Counted from the first letter of the stretch, positions 10,290 through 21,000 are shown. The stretch is DNA of 28,554 bases from Gnetum montanum (GCA_015680685.1 MNCI01033650.1:380084-408637), one strand, 5' to 3'. A program made the numbers and translations. The notes: generated by a model from the letters alone, not told the origin.

Positions 10290-11558
10290 TCATATTCCCA
10301 ATGTGTCTATGCCTTTGTTGTTAACATGAGTTGTTCCCTTAGCTTGTTCCATGCATGTTGGTTTGCTCTTTCTAATAGCTGTCAACCACGGGGTGTCTAC
10401 TACTTGTTGTGTGGTTGCTTCATACAGGCATCTTTGTCTCACAATATCAAGGGCACACATGTTGCATGGAGGAGATGTTGTGCATTCCTCCATGTCATCA
10501 CCTGATGAATCACTATATGTGATGCATGGAACTTTCTTCTTCTCGATCTTTCCATAAATATTTATCTTAGATATCTGCAAGGAAAGATCACGGATCCCTA
10601 GGTACGCATCTACTGTACTTAGCCATGACCTTCCCATTATAATTGGGAAGCCCTCATTGTTGCTGTTAACTTTTATCACCAGGAAGTCAGCTGGGTAAGA
10701 CCAAACACACACAATGGTAACAACATCCTCCACCAATCCCAAGGGAATGGTGATGGACTGGTCAGCCAGCTCCAGTTGGATGTTGCTCTTCTTAAGTTGG
10801 GGTAGGTTCCAGGCTTGATACATCTATCGTAAAATTAAGTTGACTCCAAAACCTGAGTAAAGAAGAGCCTTATGTGGCTCGTTCCCTGCGATTTGTAAAT
10901 AGATTAAGGGGCTTGTAGGATCAGTTAATTTCCTAGGAAGGTGGCCTACCTTGATCTAGTCGGTTACGGTATGCGTTAACATAACCGTATGCGTGAAGCT
11001 CTGTTGGACTGAAGGGTGCTCCAAAGTGTTAGATGGTGGAGGAGTGTACATAGGCTCAACCACTTGTTGTTGCGAGAGCTTATCTGGGCTTTTGGTTCTG
11101 AAGAAAGGTCTTCTCTTTTTATAGTTTTCAGAACTAGCAGCGGGTTGAATGTTTACGGCTCTCGTAGCGTTACGTTGCTGCGGTTGAGTGGGGAGTTCCC
11201 CTTACATTGTTGGAGCAAGTTGTATGGGAACTATAGGTGGAAGAGGTGTGGATGGAGTTGGAGGATGGTAAGTATGTGGGGTGCCTCCCAGAGGAGAAGG
11301 AGTCCTCCTAAAGTTCTCCCAAACTTGGTAGTGACGTTGGGGAGTTGTGTGACTCATAGAGTCACTTGGAGAAACCGGCTGCTGCACATAATATCCATAA
11401 GGATCAGGTTGCTGGTAAGGGTACTATTGTGTCGGTGGTGGCATCCCCCATGACTATGGGTATTGCCATTGCTGATGTTGTTCGATGGGTTGTGGTGGAG
11501 TTCCACTTGGATAGTACATTAACGATTGGTGGAACTGCCTTGGGTTACCTTGGGGTTC
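10290..11558 (-). pseudogene. Decayed Pro/Gln-rich linker and aspartic protease of the retrotransposon
   Basis: This continues the Gag frame without a frameshift. First comes a Pro/Gln-rich linker (about 11558-10990), then a retropepsin-like domain (about 10900-10590) with the order ALLYSGFGVNLI, LADQSITIPLGLVEDV, ADFLVIKV and IIMGRSWLST, typical of plant Ty3/gypsy proteases. The family has D(S/T)G or DLG at the active site; here the codon at 10859..10857 is TAC, giving YSG, so the protease is inactive. In-frame stops lie in the linker (HL*EPQ, YP*SW, TQ*YPY, TM*GEL, TD*IK) and after the active site (LR*MYQ). The last 177 codons from 10823 are open. The frame closes with TGA at 10292..10290. 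Confidence 0.8.
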
Positions 11559-13460
11559 CTATAGATGTGAGATGATTGGACAACATCCCTTGGGATGATC
11601 ATACTGGCAGATCTCACATCCACCGTCATCGTCTGTGTCTGAATCCACAACTTCATCAGAGATAGTAATTTTTCCCTTACCCTTGTTATGTGCAGGGCCT
11701 AAATTTCTTCGCTTTGTCTTATCTTTGTCACTACTTCGTTCCTCTTTAGACTCCTCTACAATTTTCAAGACAGTTTTAAGTCTAGAGTCTAACGAATCCC
11801 ACAATTGATCCATCTTAGCCGATACTTCTGTTGTTAGTTTTTGAATTGGCAAGGTTTTTCTATTCACCAACTCTTCGAGTGGTGACTCATCCTCTTCTTC
11901 GCAAAATTTCACTCCCTTCTTCCGAAGGGAGGGATCACGGTTGTNAAATTTCACTCCCTTCTTCCGAAGGGAGGGATCACGGTTGTATTCTTCCACACTC
12001 TCTCTTTTTCGTAGTTCACCTTCTTCTTTTGCTACTTGTTCCAACAAGCGAAGAACTTCATGGGCTCTAAGTTCTAATAGTCTCCCTTGGGCATAAGTCC
12101 CAAGGGTTCTCCTCGTCTCATGTCTGAGCCCATCTACGATGTGGCGGAGTTGATCCCGCTGTGCGTAACCATGGCCCAGGCAACGATGTAACAATGCGTA
12201 ATAACGACCCATGGCAGCATCCAAGGGTTCATAAGTACCTTGCTTCCATCCTTGGATCTACTTACGCAAATTAGACACTCTGGAGTACATTTGATACTTA
12301 TCGTTGAAGAGTTCTAACATCGTACTCCACCTCCTGATGGTTTCCAGTTCTAAGGATCAGTACCAACTCTCTGCTTCTTTGGTGAGTGTCCTAGGAAACA
12401 ACTTTACTTTTTGCCACTTGTTTTCTATGTTCTGCAAGGCACAGGCATCGTGGAATGCCTGTAAATGATGCTACGGATCAACGTTGTATCCCCCCTCAAA
12501 ATGTGGGATATTGTTCATATCTAAGCGCTTGATCTAGCTATCTTTTAAATACCTTGTTGGGATCCTGACTGCCTTCATTATGTCGAGCATACTTCGGGTG
12601 GCAAGTAGGGGCTTTTCATGATCATCTCTTTCATGAAGCCTGTGATGTCTACGTTCTTCCCTACTTTCCCTTTGTTCTCTCTCTCGATTCTCTTGTCAAG
12701 GTCTCTCATTTCGCCTACCTCTATCCTCACCATTATGCTTGTGATGGCTATGCCCAGATGTAGAAGGAGAGGGTGAGTGATGAGACGAAGGAGGAGAAGA
12801 AGGAGAACCATCGCCATGATGATATTTCCTACCTTCTCTTCTATGGTTTTGGCCCCAATCGTGATGACGATCTAAGTGTCTGTCCTTGTTATATGTTGTT
12901 GTTCCCTCAGTGAACAGTTGGTGTTCAGAGGGATTAGAACCATGGTTGTGTATCGTGGATCATAGGTTCTGATACCCCACCTCCTCACTATCATTAGGAG
13001 GGGAAACATCTTTCGATAAAGAACCCGTTATGAGTGGTTCACCATCTCTGATTTCACTAAGGACATGCGGAACCTCCTTGCCCTTCAACAGTGTATGTTG
13101 GCTCTCCTGCCTTAAGTCCCTCATACGTTGTGTGGCTGTAGGATAATAATCCCTTGAGTCAAAATATGCTATAACATATTCAGCATAAAGCTGTGTCATG
13201 CCAATTTGTGCCAGAGCACAGAGAAGCATGTTTGGGACTGCCCGATCTGGAGGTAACACTATGTTACCTTGCAAATCTCTCCATCGCAGCTATTCGTCTT
13301 GATGGAGGATAAAGGTAAAATTAGGAATATACTCATCGGGATGAGTATATTCCACCCTATATTGTTGAGGAACTGGTGGATTTAGGTTATGTGTTTTTGA
13401 TTGTCGACTATTCTTTGTATTATCCCTAGGTGGTGAGTTGCTCTTATGAGAAGAAGACAT
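11559..13460 (-). pseudogene. Decayed Gag polyprotein of the Ty3/gypsy element
   Basis: The frame opens at ATG 13460 (MSSSHKSNSPPRDN), 122 nt after the primer binding site. An N-terminal Ser/Pro/Arg/His-rich part precedes a capsid-type retrotransposon gag domain (about 12530-12080) with NNIPHFEGGYNVDP, FHDACALQNI, KLFPRTLTKEAESWY, IRRWSTMLELFNDKYQ and YEPLDAAMGRYY. A coiled, charged segment and a zinc-knuckle-like C-x2-C-x3-H-x4-C (CEICQYDHPKGCC, about 11615-11580) follow. Seven in-frame stops interrupt it (DE*LRW, NL*STI, RP*QEN, DS*IKR, DP*HHL, WY*SLE, RK*IQG), all TAG or TGA, with no frameshift. A 42-nt in-frame duplication around N 11945 is probably an assembly error. Gag would form the virus-like particle in the cytoplasm. 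Confidence 0.88.
11904..11986. other. Assembly artefact: identical 41-bp copies on both sides of a single N
   Basis: Positions 11904-11944 and 11946-11986 are identical and separated by one N at 11945. This is the pattern left when two overlapping contigs are joined by a nominal gap without merging. The duplication plus N is 42 nt, so the Gag frame is not disturbed. Confidence 0.8.
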
Positions 13461-13582
13461 TGTTATTTATTGGTGTGCTAATTACCATTATATAAATTTT
13501 TCTTTAATTAACCCAAAGGTTCATTTAGGCTCCCAACGATGTGAGTGATATCCTATGTTCTATTTAGCACACAAACACTTAG

Positions 13583-13600
13583 TCCCCGACAACAGTGCCA
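13583..13600 (-). promoter_or_regulatory. Primer binding site, tRNA-Asp type
   Basis: TGGCACTGTTGTCGGGGA on the minus strand, one nucleotide after the LTR end. It differs at three of 18 positions from TGGCGCCGTTGCCGGGGA, the sequence complementary to the 3' end of plant tRNA-Asp(GTC) that primes Athila/Tat-type elements. All three differences are G-to-A or C-to-T changes at cytosines in CG or CHG context. Confidence 0.8.
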
Positions 13601-13612
13601 ATGATGAGTGGC

Positions 13613-13777
13613 NNNNNNNNNNNNNNNNNNNNNNNNNNNNNNNNNNNNNNNNNNNNNNNNNNNNNNNNNNNNNNNNNNNNNNNNNNNNNNNNNNNNNNNN
13701 NNNNNNNNNNNNNNNNNNNNNNNNNNNNNNNNNNNNNNNNNNNNNNNNNNNNNNNNNNNNNNNNNNNNNNNNNNNNN
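13613..13777. other. Assembly gap (165 N)
   Basis: Uninterrupted run of N inside the 5' LTR. ORFs called across it are artefacts. Confidence 0.99.
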
Positions 13778-14049
13778 TGAGAGAGAAAACAATAAATAAC
13801 GAATAATAAATAATAGTAAAGAAAAGTCCTAATTAGCCTATTCCATGCACTGCAAGGTTTATCTAGGAAGTTCGTCTTTATTGACATACACAACTTGTGT
13901 TCAGGTACAATGTTGCTCGAATAAAGATCTATTCACTTTAGGACTCCTACTGCGGGCACATGGAAAATATTCTATCTCTGGAGTGATAAATCTACCAGAG
14001 TTTCCCTATTGTCTAGCCTAGGATGAGGAAACAAGGGAGAGTCGCCTCT

Positions 14050-14057
14050 TATTTATA
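14050..14057 (-). promoter_or_regulatory. LTR TATA box (5' LTR)
   Basis: TATAAATA on the minus strand, directly downstream of the GATATC palindromes. This is the expected promoter of the retrotransposon RNA, with transcription toward lower coordinates. Confidence 0.7.
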
Positions 14058-14104
14058 GATATGATGGTGCACCGCGATATCGCGTACGCGATATTACGGG
14101 GGAG

Positions 14105-14134
14105 GATGCGATATCGCGTACGCGATATCGCATC
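14105..14134. repeat. Perfect 30-bp palindrome in the LTR U3 region
   Basis: Fifteen bases on each side of the centre (CGTACG) are exact reverse complements, with two GCGATATCGC decamers as half-sites. A second, slightly imperfect palindrome with the same core lies at about 14074-14096, between this one and the TATA box. Confidence 0.9.
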
Positions 14135-14140
14135 GCATCA

Positions 14141-14494
14141 GGTGTGGTGTCCTTCAAACCACATTTTATTGAAAAACAAAGTTCAGAGGTATGCATGGAT
14201 TCTACCCTCTAAGTGTGGAAGTACCCAAGTTGGGAAACCATGTAAATTTTGGTGTTTTGTGTGATAAGTGCAATTTCAATAGGGGAACTTATTCAACCCT
14301 CCTAAGTTCTCAATCCACAAGCTTCACACATTGAAGCCTCACACACTACAAGTTTATATGCTACAAGCTAAAGCTTATCCAAACAAAAACAAAACAAAAA
14401 ACACAAAAAAACCTTTCCATACATGACCAATTTAACTAGTCCCTTATATTATATACCTCTTATTTTGACTATCTTACTGTACAACATAGTCCAT
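14141..14494. other. Flank of the retrotransposon with a minisatellite fragment
   Basis: No gene. At about 14320-14375 there are AAGCTTCACACATTGAAGCC and related words, the same units as the minisatellite at 7180-7495. This suggests that DNA on both sides of the minus-strand retrotransposon comes from the same older repeat family. Confidence 0.5.
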
Positions 14495-15650
14495 ATGGCC
14501 TCCAATCAAGAAGTCGTTCACATCTATGATCTTAGGGATTCGACTGTAGTAGAGCAGAGACAATCCCTTAGGTGACTAGGACAAGACCCATTCTACGTAA
14601 ATATCAATGCAGAGTACTGTAACTTCATTTGTGTAAAAATCTAAGTTAGCCTTCTTATGCGATGCAGAGTTGAAATCCAAACATCAATTTGAGATCATTC
14701 ACCAAAACAAAAAAAAGCTTATATTCCCTCTCAATATGCTAAAATTGAACTAATAGAGTTTCACACACGGATGTTTGCATAACTAGTAGACATAGATGAG
14801 GCAAGTGAGGAAGTTATTTCAAACCAAAATCAAGAGGATCAAGACAAATTTAGGACTAAGTATGAACCTAATACATTCTTAGGGGACCTTTTACAATGGT
14901 CAACTCCACAAGTGAACACCTCCAACTCTACACCCCCTATCTCAATAATAAACCAAGCACCTCCTGTTTCTTCTACAAACCAAGCTTCTCAACTAACCTC
15001 CCTCTTTATCTCCATGTTCACGTCAACACTTCTTGCCACAACACATCAATCTTAGCCAGCTTTCGACTCTGCCTCCTTGTTTACATTTATGCCTTTTGCA
15101 ACCTAACCTCATTCAGGATGGTTGTCACTGGTGGTATCTACCACACCACCTCTTTTCATCATACCAGCAAGCCCCTCTTCAGGACCCTAGGCTTTACAAA
15201 CCTTCCATACCCCCTTTGTTCCCTTCATTTCTCATGTGTCAACTCAAACATCCTTCTTCCTATTCAACCCCTCTATGACAATAGTCACACAACCTTTCTT
15301 GTCTATACCAATGCCCATTGTGCAGTCCCAAGCTATTCATCCTCCTCCATAGTCATCAATACAAACACAATATCTTAGAGGGAGGCCCCAAGGCTAGGAT
15401 CAAGCCTTCCAAATGATCCAAGACCTTATCGAAGAACTACAGAAGCCTAAAGCTAGCACCACTCAGATAGTAAAAATTATGCATTTTTACTAAGATAATC
15501 CTACCAACCCTACCATTCCCCAAATAACATTACCTGCGGACATGCCTGTAATGACGGAAAATTTCGATGTTGAAAAATTGAAAGATCCCATACGAAACAA
15601 TTTAACTCATAGATCCATAGAGCCTCGAAAAGGATCCAAAGCACCTTGAA
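14495..15650 (+). pseudogene. Decayed Gag-like reading frame of another retroelement
   Basis: A start MASNQEVVHIYDLRDS (14495) is followed, after stops, by coding-like stretches in the same style: LVDIDEASEEVISNQNQEDQ (about 14788), FLGDLLQWSTPQVNTSNS (about 14875), a long Ser/Thr/Pro/Gln-rich region (14900-15370), DLIEELQKPKA (about 15420) and NPTIPQITLPADMPVMTEN (about 15505), then KLKDPI. The composition and order resemble the leader part of gymnosperm Ty3-type Gag proteins, but no capsid domain or zinc knuckle is visible. The 160-codon ORF at 14896-15378 is in a different frame and is probably a shadow. Confidence is limited because no diagnostic domain survives. Confidence 0.35.
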
Positions 15651-16395
15651 TGATCTTGTGAATTGCTCAAGGACTTACAAATCTATTACTAATTAATGTA
15701 AATTGAGAAAAAATTGTAATAAAATAGGCAAAATGAGGATGCAAGCAAGATCCAAGAATAGGAAGAATAAGAGAGTAACGTAGCCAAATAGAAGTGACTA
15801 CAACTCTTATATTAAATGTAATAAATCAATGAATGCAAGAATGAGTTTTAGGAAGAGTACAGGTCAAAGCTTTTAAAAGTCGGAGAAATAAATTTGCTTG
15901 ATGGATTCGGTATCGATTTGCAAGGCATGTTCTGCACAAAGTTTTGCACTAGTTCCCCAATTTGATCTACAACATCACAACTTCCTACTCTAGGTCCTAC
16001 TCTTACAAAAAGGCTGTCAAAGTCTACTACAAAGCTCTATTTATTTCATGTGTGTTCTCACAATTTTTGTGTCCAAATGACAAATACCTATAGCATGACC
16101 TATTCCAACCCTCATCAACATATGCTCAAGCATGGAAGGAGCTAATTTATTTGGATGCATCATAACATTGCCATGAATGCCCCTCCATCAAAGTTGTATG
16201 TTCTAGTAAAAGATGAAGGTATATTCTAGGAAAAGATCCTTATCGACATATTTGACTTATACTTGCTAAGGTTCTTGCCAATTTTCATGCTCTAAATTTG
16301 AATCAATGTTCCTAGCAAAGTGGGCTACCCAACATATGATAGATAGCCATTTCAATTAGTTATGTGTGTATCAATCAATATGATAATAATAATGA
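15651..16395. other. AT-rich unassigned DNA
   Basis: No ORF or repeat that I can name. It may be continued retroelement debris. Confidence 0.35.
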
Positions 16396-16440
16396 ATAAT
16401 GAGTGGCAAATATACCTAACGCTCACCCATACAATCTATA
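16396..16440 (-). mobile_element. Possible fragment of the 3' end of the GATATC-type LTR
   Basis: The + strand reads AATGAGTGGC followed by a CTCACCCATACAA-type word, spaced as in the LTR end at 26880-26920 (TGATGAGTGGC then CTCAACCATACAA). Homology fades after about 45 bp, so this is a short, decayed fragment at best. Confidence 0.35.
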
Positions 16441-17987
16441 AGCATCAACCATTGTAGTAGAAGGCATCATAATCCATGGACAGATACGTTTAACGTTTTA
16501 ACATAGTTACATATGATCATCATCTTCTTAGTCACACCAATAATGAATTTATGGTAAAGTATAACAAGCTCAATGCTTAAGTGTAACTAAGACATATAAT
16601 GTTAATATTCTACTAATTGTAAATATTACTAAAAATAAAAATGCTCCTAAACTAGCTTAAGGTGCATATTCTTAGATTCACCCAATTTAACCACCAACAT
16701 TACCAAAGTAACCAACCATTGCACAAACCAAGTTAACTAGTATCACCAAGTCGATTCATGTTTAATGTTCAAAATATCAACAAGCAAAAGCTTCACTACA
16801 TATAATGCTAAGGTGCTCTAAATGCATCATGTTTAACACATATATAGTTATATAGTCATTAAAAATTTATAACTCAATATCACCCACCAAAATGGAATTG
16901 AAACTTCCAAATTAAGAATCCTACCCCTACATAACCATGATTTAGTAGTAATTCTCATTTATCCCATGCTTTAAAACAAGAAAATAAAGGATATCCACGT
17001 GAAGACTCATCAATAACGACACAACCAATGCCTCTGTGAACAACCTCCTTCCAACAATGAAAAATCCACCCACCTTGTAATGACTCTGCTCTGCATTTTA
17101 TCTGTGCACCATTTGGAATAAAAGATGCCTTGTGCACCATTTTGGTAACCTGCTGTTTGGGGAACGGCCACCGTTTGGGTTGGTCCCTTAGCTCTCTCTG
17201 TCTAAGCTCCGCCTTAGTCCCATGTGACCCCAATTTGCTGTGATAGTTTTAGGAGATATAACACTTTTGAGTTCTCTATCCAAAAAGAAAAGAGGTAATC
17301 GGCGGTGTTAGTAGAAAAATCTGAAGTAGTGATCTAATTTTAAAAATATAAGAAAATTAATACGTCTGTTTCCATATTGCACTATTACTCGAGGGTTTAA
17401 TTAATGATGCAGAAGTAATTTCCTATCCCTAATCGTATAGTTGTGCATTCCTTCTCTCAGGAATGCGACATTAGACAGTAAACATCTTAAGCATGTTTTT
17501 GATGAGACAGCTTTCTGGTTATGTAAAAATCATCCCGTGCCCCTAAACCTATAATAGTAAAATGTAAAAACCCTCAGTACGATACTCAAACATTTCAACT
17601 TCAAAGTTTAACTTTTAAATTCTGACTGTCTCGCTGGCTACTTGGCATTAACTTTACTAAAACAATTAGAAATAAATGTCAAAAGGATATTTGAACAATA
17701 TCTTCCATGTAATAAACAACAAGATTTCGGGTTCTAAAATAATAAATTTAAAAAGATCTTGCTCCAACTTTGAGGTGCAAACTATATTCCTGCAGCACGC
17801 CTGTTCTGCAATATTTAACATATATACAAATAATGCAAACCCAAAAAATGCCGCTTCCACATTAAAATGGACTCAAATCATAAAAGAGCAATTCATGTCT
17901 GTTCAGTCCAAACACGACTCTAAATATTGAGCCCTTCTGAAGTTATTCTCATTCAAAATGAACATAATTATATTTACTGTTTAGAAA
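16441..17987. other. Intergenic DNA downstream of the isocitrate dehydrogenase gene
   Basis: Mostly AT-rich. A 92-codon ORF (17233..16955, minus, beginning MGSHGTKAELRQRELRD) has normal amino-acid composition but no motif I recognise and no supporting splice or promoter signal; it could be a gene fragment or chance. Short ORFs at 17666-17930 are mutual shadows on opposite strands. Confidence 0.4.
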
Positions 17988-17993
17988 TTTATT
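17988..17993 (-). terminator. Candidate poly(A) signal of the isocitrate dehydrogenase gene
   Basis: AATAAA on the minus strand, about 70 nt after the stop codon at 18067..18065, in T-rich DNA. Position and sequence fit a plant near-upstream element. Confidence 0.45.
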
Positions 17994-18064
17994 TCAAAAC
18001 AAGAAAAAATAGCAAGAAAAATCATTGAAATAAATGGAAATGATACATGTCAATTCATTTGTGC

Positions 18065-21000
18065 TCAAAGATTGTCACAAATAGCATTTGTAAACTCTGT
18101 CGTGGTTGACTGCCCCCCAAGATCCCGCGTGCGGTAATTTCCTTCTTGAATTGTCTTTACAATAGCATTATGAATCTGCTCTGCCTTGTCTTGTAGTCCT
18201 AGATGTTGCAGCATGCTGACAGCACTAAACAGTAGTGCAGTAGGGTTGGCAAGGTTCTGCATGTCATTGAAAATTTCTTTCAACTATGAATCGAAAAAGC
18301 GTATTAACAGAAAAACAGCATAAACCAAATGTAAATTCTTGTAACAAGAAATCACCTTGCCAGCTATGTCTGGCGCAGAACCGTGCACAGCCTCAGCCAA
18401 CGCAAGCCCATTTTCTCCAATGTTACAACTGCAAATACAATAGGGAAATAATATTACACCCAAACATAAAGGGGAAGCAGAGTGTTATCAAAAAATATGA
18501 CAAAAGTTATTACCTCGGAGTCAGTCCCAAACCCCCCACAAGTCCAGCACAAAGGTCACTAATGATATCTCCATAGAGATTTGGCATCACCAAGACATCA
18601 AAAAGTGAAGGATTCTTCACCAACTGCCTCAAAAATGGACATGGGTCCACATATCAAAATATGCTTTCAGAAACAAAACAAACTCATTTTCATATTTTAA
18701 AGACAAAAATAACAGTAGGAATGCCATAAATCTGAAATGTCCACGAAGACCCTCTGGATCCGTTGGACAAGTTTCGGAATGCCATAAATTTGAAATGTCC
18801 ATGAAGACCCTCTGGATCCATCGGACAAGTTTCAGAATTTCTTCTACAGCATTTTTTTCATACATAATTCAGCGTAGCCTGAAATCAAACTTATGACCCA
18901 GATTTTCTAGGCCAAGACAATCACCACTAAGCTAACAATTCATTGTTATTAGTGACAATGAATATCCAACTATGTCGGTCAGTTTTGAGGATAAGTTTTA
19001 AAATAATTAAAACATCATTAATGTGCAAGACAAAAAAAACTTAATGGCAAATCAACACTGCACTTTAACAACTGCAGTTTGTTGGGGCGTTGCGTGACTT
19101 CACAATAAATGGATGTGTGTCACTTGTAAATTAGACATAGAGCAAGGTTCACAAACTTGTTCCTCAATAAACATGTACTGCAACTGACGTAAGATCAGAT
19201 CCATGCTTTGATGACAAGAGATCCTTTAAAACTCATTTAAAACATAGCAAAAGATGAGCTACTTTGAAATTAAGGAGGAAGCAATTCAATTGTTAAATTT
19301 GCCTGCAGCAGGTTCACGGCTTCCAAGCATTGCTCTCAGCCTTCCAACTATAAAATAATTTTAAGAACTGTTGGGATCAAATCACAATTAATAGTTTGCC
19401 TATATCTTTTTTCAGTTTTTTTTTTGAGAACAACACACACAAGTCGCTGCACAAAATAGATTCAAATATACTGAAAGGATAAGTTCACTACTGGACAAAC
19501 AGAGTTCATTTGTCCCTTGCTAAGAGCATGCTCTGGTTAATTTATAATTTGTATATCTTTCCAACAATAATTCCAATCACTGCTTAAAAAGTCGGTGAAA
19601 AATAGACGAATTAATGAAAAATATCTAACTCTTTAAGCCAGAAAAAAGTCCTAGTTACTTAGAAATTTTTTTCAGCAGAACTTCTTTTAAAAAGTACTGA
19701 AATTGACCTTTTTCAAAATTTCAGAGTATTTTACAGAATGCTTAAAATTCTTACAAGGTTCTATTATAAATTTCATTTTAAACTTTTAGACCAAAATAAT
19801 GCATTTATAAAACTTTGAATTGATTAATACTTTTATTTTTTATTGTTCTATTAATATCAAAACTTGAGCTTAATAAGGTTGAGAGTGTTTGCATGTAGAA
19901 GCCATCATTTAGAACAATGATAAAGCTGCTTCTTTCTCAAGTTGTAAGGCCTGAGTTTGAGCCTCAGCACAACTACTCAAAAAGAGGTTAGACTTTCATT
20001 CACCTACCAGCCATCCCAGGACCCAGTTTAACAAAATGAAAATGAAGCCTTCAAATGATGATCCTTTTATAATGCTTGCATGTACATTATGATTTTTTAA
20101 TGAAAAAATTAGCAAAAGGTTACAAAGGTTATGCTAAAACAGAATCCTACAATATTTTGTGTCAATGATATTTTGAATGTTGGAAGTGAAAATCAAGGAT
20201 TTTGTACGCATTATGGCATGCTTGTGTACTTATGTAGCAGTTAACATTTTATGTCTACTTAATTGTGTTTTTCTCCTTTGATTTTGTATTGCATACAATC
20301 TGTTATCAAAAATCGTAAAAAACTTTTTATTTTACATATTGCCAATTTTTTCACCAACCTTTTTCAACTTTTTAAATTTCCTGAACATCTGCTAAATTTT
20401 TTAAGTTTCCAACTTTTTCAAAACCAAAAAAATTGTTTATCTTTGATGTTCCCAATTTGTCTCATTCAAAAATTTACCTTGCCTCTAGTATATTCCATTG
20501 CTTGCTAGGGAAAGGCACGTAAACTCAGCGAGTCTTTCACCAGAATCTTACAACAGCGTTTTCCTTGATTTGTATTTACTTTCTGGGATTTTAGTGTTTG
20601 ATAATTGTTAGTCCTTTCATCCTAGTATCTTAGAAAATATAACTTTTGTCGCATATTGAATTCTGTTGTTGAATATGCCCTTCCTATCTGCTTTATTCCC
20701 AGTATTAGCACAGAGTTACAAAGCTTTTCAATATGTCTTTATCTGTCCAAATATTACGAAGAGCAAGCCCTATCTTGTAAGTGATAGCAAGCCAGAACCA
20801 AATTTTACTCTGGGTAAGAATAACCACACATTCTCAACAAGTTTCCTACCATTTTCATAAGACTTGGTTAGGATAAATCTCATGAACTTCAAGCAAAAGG
20901 AAAATAATTTTGGGAAAAGTTCAAGACATCTAGAGAATGATGCCTAAAAAGAACTAAAGTGGATTGCTATAAGTAAAGAAAACAAAATTTAGATTTCTAT

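Larger units (their letters stand above)
8125..14140 (-). mobile_element. Non-autonomous Ty3/gypsy LTR retrotransposon (Gag-protease only)
   Basis: Read on the minus strand the element has: 5' LTR (14140..13602), a 1-nt spacer, primer binding site (13600..13583), Gag-protease frame (13460..10290), about 1.3 kb without recognisable pol domains, a small ORF (8821..8618), a purine-rich end (ATGGGGGTA) and a 3' LTR starting TGATGGGACG at 8442 that is cut off at about 8125. Only 1.85 kb separates the protease from the 3' LTR, too little for reverse transcriptase, RNase H and integrase, and no motif of these is visible. The priming site and the protease style point to the Athila/Tat side of Ty3/gypsy. 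The flank at 14141 (GGTGT) has no match at 8120-8124 (TTCTT), as expected if the 3' LTR was truncated. It could also be two merged copies; the 3' LTR is far more decayed than the 5' LTR. Confidence 0.8.
13602..14140 (-). mobile_element. 5' LTR of the retrotransposon (contains assembly gap)
   Basis: It opens TGATGCGATGCG at 14140 and ends GCCACTCATCA at 13602, immediately before the primer binding site. It contains the palindrome array (14140..14072), TATAAATA (14057..14050) and an AATAAA (13882..13877) that could be the poly(A) signal. The 165-base N run hides its 3' part; the homologous LTR at 26880-27844 is 965 bp, so the true length may be larger than the 539 bp shown. Confidence 0.85.

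Noticed and set aside
10351-10557. 68-codon ORF on the + strand
   Set aside because: It is antisense to the well-supported protease frame.
11016-11453. 145-codon Arg/Ser-rich ORF on the + strand
   Set aside because: It is antisense to the Pro/Gln-rich linker of the Gag-protease frame; its composition is the complement of Pro/Gln codons.
13553-13893. Several ORFs of 60-104 codons crossing the N run
   Set aside because: They are open only because N codons are not counted as stops.
14896-15378. 160-codon ORF on the + strand
   Set aside because: It is Ser/Thr/His-rich without motifs and lies in a different frame from the Gag-like stretches; it is probably a shadow of the degenerate Gag.
16955-17233. 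92-codon ORF on the minus strand as a gene
   Set aside because: The composition is gene-like but there is no recognisable domain or supporting signal, so it is mentioned only in the intergenic entry.
18629-18865. 78-codon ORF in intron 4
   Set aside because: It is produced by the 58-bp tandem duplication and has no similarity to the enzyme.
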